Made by a program: the position numbers and the translations under genes | Notes under the pieces: model-generated | What the model saw: the letters and a program-made list of their open reading frames with translations, nothing else | Databases searched by the model: none | What the model was told of the DNA's origin: nothing | Shown here: piece after piece, positions 40,769 through 49,222 of the stretch | How positions within the stretch are numbered: position 1 is the first letter of the stretch | Layout: the number at the start of each line of letters is the position of its first letter | Source of the DNA: Mesorhizobium loti | Lineage (GTDB): Bacteria; Pseudomonadota; Alphaproteobacteria; Rhizobiales; Rhizobiaceae | Length of the DNA stretch: 64,000 bases | Direction: 5' to 3' | Assembly (NCBI RefSeq): GCF_003148495.1 | Contig: NZ_QGGH01000014.1 | Span: forward strand, 82,172-146,171

Positions 40769-41313
40769 GACGGGCCTCCAACGATCTTGAGATGGTTTTT
40801 CGCCTTTGCGGGAGCCGCCTCCATCTCGCGCAATGCGGCGCGCGCCCTGCCTATGCGCGACATCAGCGTGCCCAGCGGCACGCCGCTGGCATCGGCGGCT
40901 TGGCTGTAGGAAAGGCCTTCGATGGCTACGAGGTGCAGCGCTGAACGCTGTTCTTCCGGCAGGCTGAAAAAGGCCTCGCGCACCTGCGCCAGGCGCACCG
41001 AATGCTCCTGCGGCGCCGGGGTGCTGCCCTCGGCAAGATATCCGGCCTGTTCGACGCGCGCGGCTTCAGACCTGCGCGACCGCATTTTGTCGATGAAGGT
41101 GTTGTGGACGATCGACAGCAGCCAGGCGCGCAGGTTTCCACCGGAGCGAAAGGTGCCACGCCGTTCATAGGCGCGCACCAGCGCGTCGTGGACGAGATCC
41201 TCCGCATCCGTGCTGTTCCGCGTCAGCGAGCGCGCGTAGCGGCGCAGCGAACCGAGCTGTCCTATGATGTCAAAGCGTGGCATCGACGGTTTCATGTCCT
41301 GTTTACGGAGCAT
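40765..41313 (-). CDS. ECF sigma-70 factor
   Basis: A 182-aa ECF sigma factor: region 2 (RYARSLTRNSTDAEDLVHDA, SGGNLRAWLLSIVHNTFIDK) and region 4 (FFSLPEEQRSALHLVAIEGL, SYSQAADASGVPLGTLMSRI). Coupled by overlap to its anti-sigma gene. The first Met is chosen, though MKPSMPRFDIIG six residues later is possible. Confidence 0.93.
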   Translation of the reverse strand: MLRKQDMKPSMPRFDIIGQLGSLRRYARSLTRNSTDAEDLVHDALVRAYERRGTFRSGGNLRAWLLSIVHNTFIDKMRSRRSEAARVEQAGYLAEGSTPAPQEHSVRLAQVREAFFSLPEEQRSALHLVAIEGLSYSQAADASGVPLGTLMSRIGRARAALREMEAAPAKAKNHLKIVGGPS

Positions 41314-41402
41314 GTGGGGAATTTAATCCCTGCCCTGCCAATTTTCTTAATCGGGTTCGCTGCAAGACGTCGTTCGCTTCTGATCTCGCCTCATGACCGA
41401 CT

Positions 41403-41996
41403 TCACGCCCGACGGAGATTCTCCGGTTCCGGCGCCGTTACACCACAGGCGCGCAAGACCCATCTGCGCCCGTCGCTGCGGAAATCGGTGATGCTGAGCG
41501 GCTCAATGTCGATCTTCCAACAGGCGGCGAGCGGGGCACCGAGAACATGTAGGATCGCGGTGCGGACAACGCTGGCATGGGTTATCGCGACGGTGTGGCC
41601 GCGCTCGGCGATCAACCCGTCCATCAGGTTCGAGGCTCTGCTCGCGACGTCGGCCAGCGACTCGCCACCATGCGGAGCCGCATCGGGATCGGTGAGCCAG
41701 GCGGCGATGCCCTCGGGGTGCTCGGCCTGGATCTCGTCAAAACGCTTGCCGGCCCAGCTTCCATGGTCCTGGTCCGCCAGAAGCGGTTCGATCGAGGCGT
41801 CCAACGACAGCGCCCCAGCACTTTGGCGTGCGCGAAGTGCTGGACTTGTCCACACGCGGTCGGCGCGACGCAGTGTTGCGCTCATCGCCTTCGCAAGGGT
41901 GATCGAGCGCGGCTCGAGCGGCTCATCCAGCGGAAACGACCCTTGCCGGGTTGCTGCCGTGGCGCCGTTGCAGATCATCGTCAGACGTACGAGCAT
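41403..41996 (-). CDS. Histidine-phosphatase-like protein lacking the first catalytic His
   Basis: A 197-aa protein of the histidine phosphatase (phosphoglycerate mutase) superfamily by its overall pattern: TSPALRARQSA, the Glu-containing LADQDHGSWAGKRFDEIQ, GGESLADVASR, and the second His in AITHASVVR. The first motif, normally RHG or CHG near the N-terminus, reads CNG (Asn10, codon AAC), so the phosphorylated His is missing. It is probably inactive or repurposed. Convergent with nothing; its stop lies about 90 bp from the ECF gene start. Confidence 0.8.
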   Translation of the reverse strand: MLVRLTMICNGATAATRQGSFPLDEPLEPRSITLAKAMSATLRRADRVWTSPALRARQSAGALSLDASIEPLLADQDHGSWAGKRFDEIQAEHPEGIAAWLTDPDAAPHGGESLADVASRASNLMDGLIAERGHTVAITHASVVRTAILHVLGAPLAACWKIDIEPLSITDFRSDGRRWVLRACGVTAPEPENLRRA

Positions 41997-42163
41997 CCGG
42001 CAGCTATCCCTCGATCACACCTCGTTGGCCAGCAATAGCGCCGTCTGAATGATCTCGCCATCGAGTTGCAGCTCTGTACGCCGATGAACCGGCACGGTCG
42101 CGCTACCGTGACCGGCAGGCGTTCAGTTGAGGTGCCACCGATGGTCGCTTGGTCGAATGACGA

Positions 42164-42979
42164 TCAAGGCCTTTCGCCGCGCCGCAGCTTGCCTTCAATC
42201 GCGGCAATCACCGGCATCAGATCGGCCACGCCCTTGACGACAAAATGCGCGCCGGCGGCAGTGAGCTTGGCCGATGCCTCGGCCCGTTTCATCCTGAACA
42301 CATCCGGAGCCAGAGCCTGCGTCTCCGCCAGCGTGTGGCCGAAGACATTGCCGGTCACCGCCACGCCGACGGTCCACGCGCCCGCATTGATACCCTCGGC
42401 GATACCGACCTCGGTGTCGTCGACCTTGACACACAGCCACGGCGGATAGACGCCGAGTTCGGTCAGTGCTTTCCAGAGCATGAACGGTGTCGGCCTGCCG
42501 TCGGGCGTGTCGCCAGTGCACACCAGGCAATCCGGCGAAAAGCCCTGCGCTGCGGCAACCGGCAGGATTTCCGCCATGATGTCGCGCGTGTAGCCGGTGG
42601 TGGTGCCGATCTTGAGGCCGCGCTTCCGCAGCGCCCTGACCACATCGACAACACCGGGAATGACATCGGAGAACCGCGCCGCCACAGCCCGGTTCTTCGG
42701 CACGAACACATCATAGATTGCGTCGATGTCGGCCTCCGTCGCGATATGACCGTGCTGCTCCGTCCAGGCGGCAGCGATCCTGGGCTGGGCCAGCAATGCT
42801 GCGATATGCGGGCGCTTGGCCATTCCCATCGGCCCCCTCGCCTCATCGACGCTGATCGCCACGCCGAATTCAGCGAAGGCCTCGACAAAGACGCCCATCG
42901 GCGCCAGCGAGCCGTGATCGACAACGGTGCCGGCCCAGTCGAAGACGACGGCGCGAAGCAAACCGGGGGTGGCCATCAT
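42164..42979 (-). CDS. phnX: Phosphonoacetaldehyde hydrolase
   Basis: A 271-aa HAD-superfamily enzyme that cleaves the C-P bond of phosphonoacetaldehyde. The nucleophile motif is FDWAGTVVDHG (D14), the Schiff-base lysine K55 is in GPMGMAKRPHIAAL, and motif 2/3 is in GTTTGYTRDIM and VKVDDTEVGIAEGINAGAW. It overlaps the FAD oxidoreductase gene by 4 bp, forming a phosphonate-degradation pair. No aminoethylphosphonate transaminase is adjacent. Confidence 0.94.
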   Translation of the reverse strand: MMATPGLLRAVVFDWAGTVVDHGSLAPMGVFVEAFAEFGVAISVDEARGPMGMAKRPHIAALLAQPRIAAAWTEQHGHIATEADIDAIYDVFVPKNRAVAARFSDVIPGVVDVVRALRKRGLKIGTTTGYTRDIMAEILPVAAAQGFSPDCLVCTGDTPDGRPTPFMLWKALTELGVYPPWLCVKVDDTEVGIAEGINAGAWTVGVAVTGNVFGHTLAETQALAPDVFRMKRAEASAKLTAAGAHFVVKGVADLMPVIAAIEGKLRRGERP

Positions 42980-44133
42980 GCGATCTTCCTGGCGTCTGCC
43001 GTGGTTGAACCGAAAAGTTCATCGACCACCTCTTCGGCGATCGCGAACGAGGTGCTGGCGCCGGTGCCGCTGGTGATCATGACCAGCCGTACGCCCTCCC
43101 GCGGCGCGTCGGCGAACATGGTGCGACCGGTTGCCGAGGCATAGATGCCGGTCCAGCGTTCCAGCACGCGTGGCGGAGGACCGCCAAAGACGGCGCTGAA
43201 CTCCTCAAGGATGATCTCGTCGACGCGCTCCGAGGCAAACGGATCCGGCGTCACCGCATAGTGATGTGAATCGCCGACCACCAGCGTGCCGTCGGCACTC
43301 TGCACGACGATCAGATGCACGCCGTTGTCGAGTGCGTCGCCCTGCTCGGCTTCCAGCCGACGTCGCAAGGCGGTGGCTTCGGGCAAAGCAGCATAGCCGC
43401 TGTAACGCGCCAGCCCAAGATCCGACATCACCGCCGCCGGCAACCGGAAGCCGGGATCGGCAAGGCGCATCATCTGCAATTTGCAGCGGGTGACGCCGTA
43501 TTGCGCGATACGATCGGGGTAAAGCGTGGCCAGGTCGTCACCAGGGCAGACGATCACCTTGTCGGCGAAAACCAGGCCCCGGCTGGTCTCGATGTCAGGC
43601 GGCTCGATCTGGTGTACCGCCGTTTCGCGTCGGAATTCCACGCCATGCTTTTCGGCGAGGAAGGCCGCAAGCTGCGGGATGGCCTGACGCGACTCGACAC
43701 GCACGTCGTGCGGGCTCCACAGGCCGCCGGCAAAATCCTGGCCCGCCAGTTCGGGAAAATCGCTGCGAAGCGCTTCAGGTTCGAACAGCAAACAGCCCTC
43801 GCCCATCTCGGTTTGAAGAAATGCCTCGACCACCGCGCGCGCTTCCGGGCGGCGCGCGACGACGACCACGCCGCGCTGGATGACTTCGATGCCGGCGGGC
43901 GCGGCCACCTCCAGCCAGATGTCGCGGGATCGCATGGCACGGCGCCATACCTGGCCGCGTTCCTGGCCACTGACGGTCACGAAGCCGAAATTGCGCACCG
44001 AAGCGCCGTTGGCCTGGGCGTCGCGGTCGATGACGACGACGCTGAGACCACGACGGACTGCGGCGAGTGCATGGGCGAGACCGACAATGCCGGCTCCGAC
44101 GATGGCGAGATCGAATTTTTCTTGCCGGCTCAT
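42976..44133 (-). CDS. TIGR03364-type FAD-dependent oxidoreductase (phosphonate catabolism)
   Basis: A 385-aa DAO-type flavoprotein: dinucleotide-binding LAIVGAGIVGLAHALAAVRR, with NGASVRNFGFVTVSGQERG as FAD contact and ERWTGIYASATGRTMFADAP near the C-terminus. The subfamily is found beside phnX; it is thought to oxidise a (methyl)aminoethylphosphonate-type substrate to phosphonoacetaldehyde. The overlap with phnX supports this. Substrate inferred from context. Confidence 0.88.
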   Translation of the reverse strand: MSRQEKFDLAIVGAGIVGLAHALAAVRRGLSVVVIDRDAQANGASVRNFGFVTVSGQERGQVWRRAMRSRDIWLEVAAPAGIEVIQRGVVVVARRPEARAVVEAFLQTEMGEGCLLFEPEALRSDFPELAGQDFAGGLWSPHDVRVESRQAIPQLAAFLAEKHGVEFRRETAVHQIEPPDIETSRGLVFADKVIVCPGDDLATLYPDRIAQYGVTRCKLQMMRLADPGFRLPAAVMSDLGLARYSGYAALPEATALRRRLEAEQGDALDNGVHLIVVQSADGTLVVGDSHHYAVTPDPFASERVDEIILEEFSAVFGGPPPRVLERWTGIYASATGRTMFADAPREGVRLVMITSGTGASTSFAIAEEVVDELFGSTTADARKIA

Positions 44134-44380
44134 CGTCGTTTCACACCATCATTCTCATGCTTCGTCCTGGAAACGCTATTCAAACTACGCCGATGTGACA
44201 GGAACGTGTAGGGCGCTCCGCCCTCTCGTACATATAGCCTGCCCGATGCCGGCCAGTGTTAGGGCAATGCTCGATGCGATGCATTCGGGCAGCTTTGCAC
44301 GGGCTGAAGCGATAGTAAAAGCGCTGGCGAAATGCGTTCGATTTGCGTATCACTCCGCCGCGCCAATGGAACCATTTTCG

Positions 44381-45565
44381 ATGTTTGAAGCCCTGCAGCC
44401 CGCCCCCGCCGACAAGATCCTGGCCCTGATCGGCCTTTATCGCGCCGACCCGCGTCCCGACAAGGTCGACCTCGGCGTCGGCGTCTACAAGGATCGCGAC
44501 GGCAAGACGCCGGTCATGCGCGCCGTGCGCGAAGCCGAAAAGCGGTTGCTGCAGGGTCAGGACACCAAGACCTATCTCGGCCTTGCCGGCGATACCGGAT
44601 TCAACACTGTGATGGCCAAGCTCGCCTTTGGTCCGGGCGCCGACATGACGCGCATCCGTGCGGCACAGGCGCCCGGCGGCTCCGGCGCGCTGCGGCTGGT
44701 GGCGGAACTGCTCAAGCGGACACGCTCCGATGCAACCATCTGGCTGTCGGACCCGACTTGGCCGAACCACATGCCGGTGATGCGCGCCGCCGGCCTGCAG
44801 ATCCGCGAATACCCCTATTTCGATGCCGCCTCGGGCGCCGTTCGTTTCGACGACATGCTGGCAGCGCTGCGGACGGCAAACAGCGGCGACGTCGTGCTGC
44901 TGCATGGCTGCTGCCACAACCCGACCGGCGCCAATCTGGATGCGGCCCAGTGGGCAGCCGTTGCCGATCTGGTCGTCGAGCGCGAGCTGCTGCCGTTTGT
45001 CGACATCGCCTATCAGGGCTTTGGCGATGGCCTTGAGGCCGACGCCCTCGGCTTGCGCCTGCTGGCGGCAAAAGTTCCGGAAATGGTCGTCGCGTCGAGC
45101 TGCTCGAAGAATTTCGCCGTCTACCGCGACCGTGTCGGCGCGGCGATGGTCCTGGCTAGGGACGGCGCACAGGCCGACGTGGCGATGAGCCAGATGCTGT
45201 CGGCGGCGCGCGCCATGTATTCGATGCCGCCGGACCATGGTGCTGCCGCGGTGCGCATCGTGCTGGAAGATGCAGCCTTGCGTGCGGACTGGGAGGCCGA
45301 GCTTGAAGAGATGCGCCTGCGCATGCTCAGGCTCCGCGTCCAGTTCGCCGAGGCGCTGCGCCGGCAGTCCAATTCCGACCGTTTCGATTTCGTCGCCAGC
45401 CATCGCGGCATGTTCTCCCGCCTAGGCCTCACGGAAGCGCAGGTCGAGCGGCTGCGCGCCGAGCACGGCGTCTACATGGTCGGCGACAGCCGCATCAACG
45501 TCGCCGGCCTGCCCGAGGACGGGATGGACGAACTCGCCAAGGCGATCGTTTCTGTCCTCGACTGA
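44381..45565 (+). CDS. Aromatic/aspartate aminotransferase (class I)
   Basis: A 394-aa fold-type I PLP aminotransferase of the AspC/TyrB subgroup: MFEALQPAPADKILALIGLY start, KVDLGVGVYKDRDG, LHGCCHNPTGANLD, FVDIAYQGFGDG, and SSCSKNFAVYRDRVGA with the Schiff-base Lys. An ATG five codons upstream (44366) is also possible. It converts aspartate or aromatic amino acids to keto acids. Divergent from the FAD oxidoreductase with a 247-bp shared region that holds no obvious gene. Confidence 0.93.
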   Translation: MFEALQPAPADKILALIGLYRADPRPDKVDLGVGVYKDRDGKTPVMRAVREAEKRLLQGQDTKTYLGLAGDTGFNTVMAKLAFGPGADMTRIRAAQAPGGSGALRLVAELLKRTRSDATIWLSDPTWPNHMPVMRAAGLQIREYPYFDAASGAVRFDDMLAALRTANSGDVVLLHGCCHNPTGANLDAAQWAAVADLVVERELLPFVDIAYQGFGDGLEADALGLRLLAAKVPEMVVASSCSKNFAVYRDRVGAAMVLARDGAQADVAMSQMLSAARAMYSMPPDHGAAAVRIVLEDAALRADWEAELEEMRLRMLRLRVQFAEALRRQSNSDRFDFVASHRGMFSRLGLTEAQVERLRAEHGVYMVGDSRINVAGLPEDGMDELAKAIVSVLD

Positions 45566-45645
45566 CGGGGCTCACCTGTGGACAAGGCGCCTTCGCCGGC
45601 TGACAGCGTTGGCAGCGCGGGCGGCGGCGCGATAGCATCCACCGT

Positions 45646-46470
45646 ATGACGCCATCAAAAGACATTTCGCGCCTGATCGAGATCATGGCGGCGCTGCGCG
45701 TGCCGAAGACCGGCTGCCCGTGGGACATCGAACAGGATTTCTCGACCATTGCGCCCTACACGATCGAGGAAGCCTATGAGGTGGCGGACGCCATCGCGCG
45801 CGGCGATCTCGACGATCTGCGCGACGAACTGGGCGACCTTCTGCTGCAGGTCGTCTATCATGCGCAAATGGCCGAGGAAGCCGGCGAATTTGCCTTCCCC
45901 GACGTGGTGCAAGCCATCACGACGAAGATGATCCGACGCCATCCGCATGTCTTTGGCGACGAAAAGGCCCGCAGCGCTGGCATGGCCAAGGGCATGTGGG
46001 AAAAGATCAAGGCCGAAGAGAAGGCGGAGAAGCGAAGCGCTCGCCTCGCCCGCGGTCTCGATCCGGAAGACAACGGCAAGGGGTTTCTGGACAGCGTGCC
46101 GGTCGCCCTGCCCGCGCTGACCCGGGCGCTGAAACTTCAGGAGAAGGCCGCCCGCGTCGGCTTCGACTGGAGCGAGGCAGCGCCCATTCTCGACAAGATC
46201 GAGGAAGAGATCGGCGAGTTGCGCGAGGCGCTGGCCAAGGGCGACACCGCCTCGATCAAGGACGAGTTCGGCGACATGCTGTTTGCCGTCGTCAATCTCG
46301 GCCGCCACCTCAAGCTCGATTCGGAAGCAGCGCTTAGCGGCACCAACGAGAAGTTCCGTTCACGCTTCCATTATGTCGAGCAAGCCCTGGAAAAATCCGG
46401 CAACACGCTGGAAAAGGCGACCTTGTCCGAGATGGAGACGCTCTGGCAGGAAGCAAAGACCGCGAAGTAA
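45646..46470 (+). CDS. mazG: Nucleoside triphosphate pyrophosphohydrolase MazG
   Basis: A 274-aa housekeeping NTP pyrophosphatase with two MazG domains. The first is about residues 20-100 (TGCPWDIEQDFSTIAPYTIE, EEAYEVADAI, LRDELGDLLLQVVYHAQMA) and the second about 165-250 (IEEEIGELREALAKGDTASI, KDEFGDMLFAVVNLGRHLKL). The EExxE and ExxD metal motifs are in both. Convergent with hflX. Confidence 0.96.
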   Translation: MTPSKDISRLIEIMAALRVPKTGCPWDIEQDFSTIAPYTIEEAYEVADAIARGDLDDLRDELGDLLLQVVYHAQMAEEAGEFAFPDVVQAITTKMIRRHPHVFGDEKARSAGMAKGMWEKIKAEEKAEKRSARLARGLDPEDNGKGFLDSVPVALPALTRALKLQEKAARVGFDWSEAAPILDKIEEEIGELREALAKGDTASIKDEFGDMLFAVVNLGRHLKLDSEAALSGTNEKFRSRFHYVEQALEKSGNTLEKATLSEMETLWQEAKTAK

Positions 46471-46476
46471 GTTGCA

Positions 46477-47868
46477 TTACCCGTTGTTTTTACGACGCAA
46501 TCTGCTTTCGATCTCTTCGCGGGCGCTTTGTGTGGCCTTGAGCGAGATGGTGGCGCTGCCGTCATCATTGTCGCTTCGCGAAACGACGTCGCCATTGCGA
46601 TAAAGCCAGTCGACAAGGCCGAACTGTGCCGGCTCGATCGTCACCGTCAGGTCTTCGAGCTCGCCGGCCATCCGTGTTTCGATGATCGCCTTCAGCGCAT
46701 CGATACCCTCGCCGGTCACCGCCGACACAGCAATCGGCGGCGCCTTGCTGGCGTCGGCGCCATCGGCAAGCAGCCGGCTGCGGTTGCCCTCGTCGAGCCG
46801 ATCGATCTTGTTCCACACTTCGATCACACGCTTTGCGTCGCCGGCATCGACACCGAGGTCGGCCAGGATGCGCTCGACATCCTCGGCCTGGGCGGCTGTA
46901 TCGGGGTCAGAAATGTCGCGCAGGTGAAGGACGAGGTCGGCCTCGACCACCTCTTCCAGGGTGGCGCGGAAAGCGGCGATCAGATGCGTCGGCAGGTCCG
47001 AGATGAAGCCGACCGTGTCCGAAAGGATGATCGGCGTGCCGTGCGGCAGGCGCACGCGGCGCAGCGTCGGGTCAAGCGTGGCAAACAGCATGTCCTGCGC
47101 CAGTACGTCTGCTCCGGTCAGCCGGTTGAACAGCGTCGACTTGCCGGCATTGGTGTAGCCGACGATCGCCACCACCGGGAACGGCACCTTCCTGCGCTTG
47201 GCACGGTGCAGGTCGCGCGTACGGCGCACCGTTTCCAGCTCGTGCTTCAGCTTGATGATCTTTTCCTGCAACTGCCGCCGATCGGATTCGATCTGCGTTT
47301 CGCCGGGGCCACCGAGGAAGCCGGCGCCGCCGCGCTGGCGCTCAAGGTGGGTCCAGCTGCGTACGAGGCGGCCCTTCTGGTAGTTGAGATGAGCGAGCTC
47401 AACCTGCAGCGTGCCTTCCTTGGTGCGTGCACGCTCGCCGAAGATTTCGAGGATCAGCCCGGTGCGATCCAGCACCTTGGCGTTCAGCTCTTTCTCGAGA
47501 TTGCGCTGCTGCACAGGGGTTAGCGGATGGTCGACGACGACCACTTCCGCATGTCCCTCTTTGACGATTTCAGCGAACTCGGCGACCTTGCCGCTGCCGA
47601 GCAATGTCGCCGGGCGCGGATCGTTGACGGTGACCACCGCTGTGTGGATCAGATCAAGGTTGATGGCGCGGGCAAGGCCGACGGCCTCGTCGTGGCGAGC
47701 GTCAGCCGAACGCATCAGCCGTGGGCGGTTGGTCTCGTCGTCGTTGCGCTGGTGGCGGGTAAGGACGGGCACAATGACAACGGCCCGGGTCGGGCCGTTG
47801 GCTTCCGTCCCGGGATGATGCGCTGGTTTTCCGCGAACGGTGGCGTCCGCGTCTTTCTCACGTGCCAA
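46477..47868 (-). CDS. hflX: GTPase HflX
   Basis: A 463-aa ribosome-associated GTPase that splits stalled or stressed 70S ribosomes. The N-terminal HflX domain (DPRPATLLGSGKVAEFAEIV; VVVDHPLTPVQQRNLEKELN) is followed by the G domain with G1 GYTNAGKSTLFNRLTG, G3 DTVGFISDLP and G4 NKID. It begins directly after hfq, in the conserved hfq-hflX order. Confidence 0.97.
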   Translation of the reverse strand: MAREKDADATVRGKPAHHPGTEANGPTRAVVIVPVLTRHQRNDDETNRPRLMRSADARHDEAVGLARAINLDLIHTAVVTVNDPRPATLLGSGKVAEFAEIVKEGHAEVVVVDHPLTPVQQRNLEKELNAKVLDRTGLILEIFGERARTKEGTLQVELAHLNYQKGRLVRSWTHLERQRGGAGFLGGPGETQIESDRRQLQEKIIKLKHELETVRRTRDLHRAKRRKVPFPVVAIVGYTNAGKSTLFNRLTGADVLAQDMLFATLDPTLRRVRLPHGTPIILSDTVGFISDLPTHLIAAFRATLEEVVEADLVLHLRDISDPDTAAQAEDVERILADLGVDAGDAKRVIEVWNKIDRLDEGNRSRLLADGADASKAPPIAVSAVTGEGIDALKAIIETRMAGELEDLTVTIEPAQFGLVDWLYRNGDVVSRSDNDDGSATISLKATQSAREEIESRLRRKNNG

Positions 47869-48114
47869 TCAGGCGCCCTGGCTTTCCTCGCCATCGAACA
47901 TCTGAACCGGCTGGCTCGGCATGATCGTGGAAATGGCGTGCTTGTAGACGAGCTGGGAGTGACCGTCACGGCGCAGCAGCACACAGAAATTGTCGAACGA
48001 AGTGACCACGCCGGTCAGCTTGACGCCGTTGATGAGGAAGATGGTGAGTGGGTTCTTGCTCTTGCGAACTGAATTCAGGAACAGGTCCTGAAGGTTTTGC
48101 GATCGTTCCGCCAT
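47869..48114 (-). CDS. hfq: RNA chaperone Hfq
   Basis: An 81-aa Sm-fold protein: SQNLQDLFLNSVRKSKNPLT, FLINGVKLTGVVTSFDNFCV (Sm1) and YKHAISTIMP (Sm2). The ATG at 48114 gives the family N-terminus; a longer frame is not typical. It mediates small-RNA/mRNA pairing, including control of nitrogen-fixation genes in rhizobia. It sits in the ntrX-dat-hfq-hflX order common in alphaproteobacteria. Confidence 0.97.
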   Translation of the reverse strand: MAERSQNLQDLFLNSVRKSKNPLTIFLINGVKLTGVVTSFDNFCVLLRRDGHSQLVYKHAISTIMPSQPVQMFDGEESQGA

Positions 48115-48259
48115 TGTTCTTGTCTTTCGCCGATCCCCTTCGGTTTGCAAGCCAATGCGCCAAATTAACGGGCGCATGTCAAGCTCGCAAACACCGTCTT
48201 GTCGTCAGTAACGACAAGCAGAACGAGATATATTGATGTTCATTCCACCTGTGCGGTTA

Positions 48260-49129
48260 TCAGGCTGGACTTTTTTCCGCAATGTCAAAAAAGGCTTGCC
48301 GCAAGGAAAGTGTTATTGAGCCGGGGTGCCCGTTGGCGACCGTATCGCCGTCGATGGCCACCACCGGCATGGCAATTGTCGTTGCGGAACTGATGAACGC
48401 CTCGCGTGCCGCCTTGGCCTCGGCAACGGAAAAGCCGCGCTCCTCGATCTTCAGGCCTAGCTTGGCCGCCACTTCAAACATGGTCGTGCGGGTGATGCCG
48501 CGCAGGATGCCATGCTCGGCCGGCCTGGTGACCAGGACGCCGTCCCTGGTGACGATCCAGGCGTTGGACGAGCCGCCTTCCTTGACGTTACCGTCGGTGT
48601 CGACGAACCAGGCTTCCTGGGCGCCGGCCTCCTTGGCCTTCTGCTTGGCCAAGACATTGGGCAGCAACCCGACGCTCTTGATGTCGACGCGGTCCCAGCG
48701 GTTTTCCGGCACGGTAATGACCGCGATGCCGGTCTCGGCTCGCTTTGCACCAGCGGCGGGATCGGCCTTCCTGGCAGTCACCACCAGGGATGGCTTGGTG
48801 TCGGCGGAAGGGAAGACAAAGTCGCGGCTGGCAACGCCGCGCGTCACCTGGACATAGACCAGGCCGTTGGCGACATGATTGCGGTTGACCACCTCGCGCA
48901 GGATCAGCGGCAGCACGTGAGAGGTGACTGGCCAGGCGATTGACAATTCGGTCAGCGAGCGGTTCAGCCGGGCCAGATGGCGCGGCATGTCGACGATGAA
49001 GCCACGCGCCACCTCGCAGACCTCATAGACACCGTCGGCGAACTGATAGCCGCGATCCTCGATATGCACGGCAGCGTCGGCATGAGCGACGTAGCGCCCG
49101 TTGACATAGGCAATGCGCGGCATGGGCAA
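48260..49129 (-). CDS. dat: D-amino-acid transaminase (fold-type IV)
   Basis: A 289-aa branched-chain/D-amino-acid-aminotransferase-type PLP enzyme: YVNGRYVAHADAAVHIEDRG near the N-terminus, SVGLLPNVLAKQKAKEAGAQ with the PLP Lys, EGGSSNAWIVTRDG and AFISSATTIAMPVVAIDG. It is typically annotated as D-alanine aminotransferase beside ntrX in rhizobia; ADCL or BCAT activity cannot be excluded. Confidence 0.9.
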   Translation of the reverse strand: MPMPRIAYVNGRYVAHADAAVHIEDRGYQFADGVYEVCEVARGFIVDMPRHLARLNRSLTELSIAWPVTSHVLPLILREVVNRNHVANGLVYVQVTRGVASRDFVFPSADTKPSLVVTARKADPAAGAKRAETGIAVITVPENRWDRVDIKSVGLLPNVLAKQKAKEAGAQEAWFVDTDGNVKEGGSSNAWIVTRDGVLVTRPAEHGILRGITRTTMFEVAAKLGLKIEERGFSVAEAKAAREAFISSATTIAMPVVAIDGDTVANGHPGSITLSLRQAFFDIAEKSPA

Positions 49130-49222
49130 CCTCTAAGAAAGTCTCGGGGCTTTCTTATGCGATTCCGCCGCCGCCGTAACCGGCAAATGCTTGGTACAGG
49201 CGCGGCTGGCTGGCGCTGCGCG

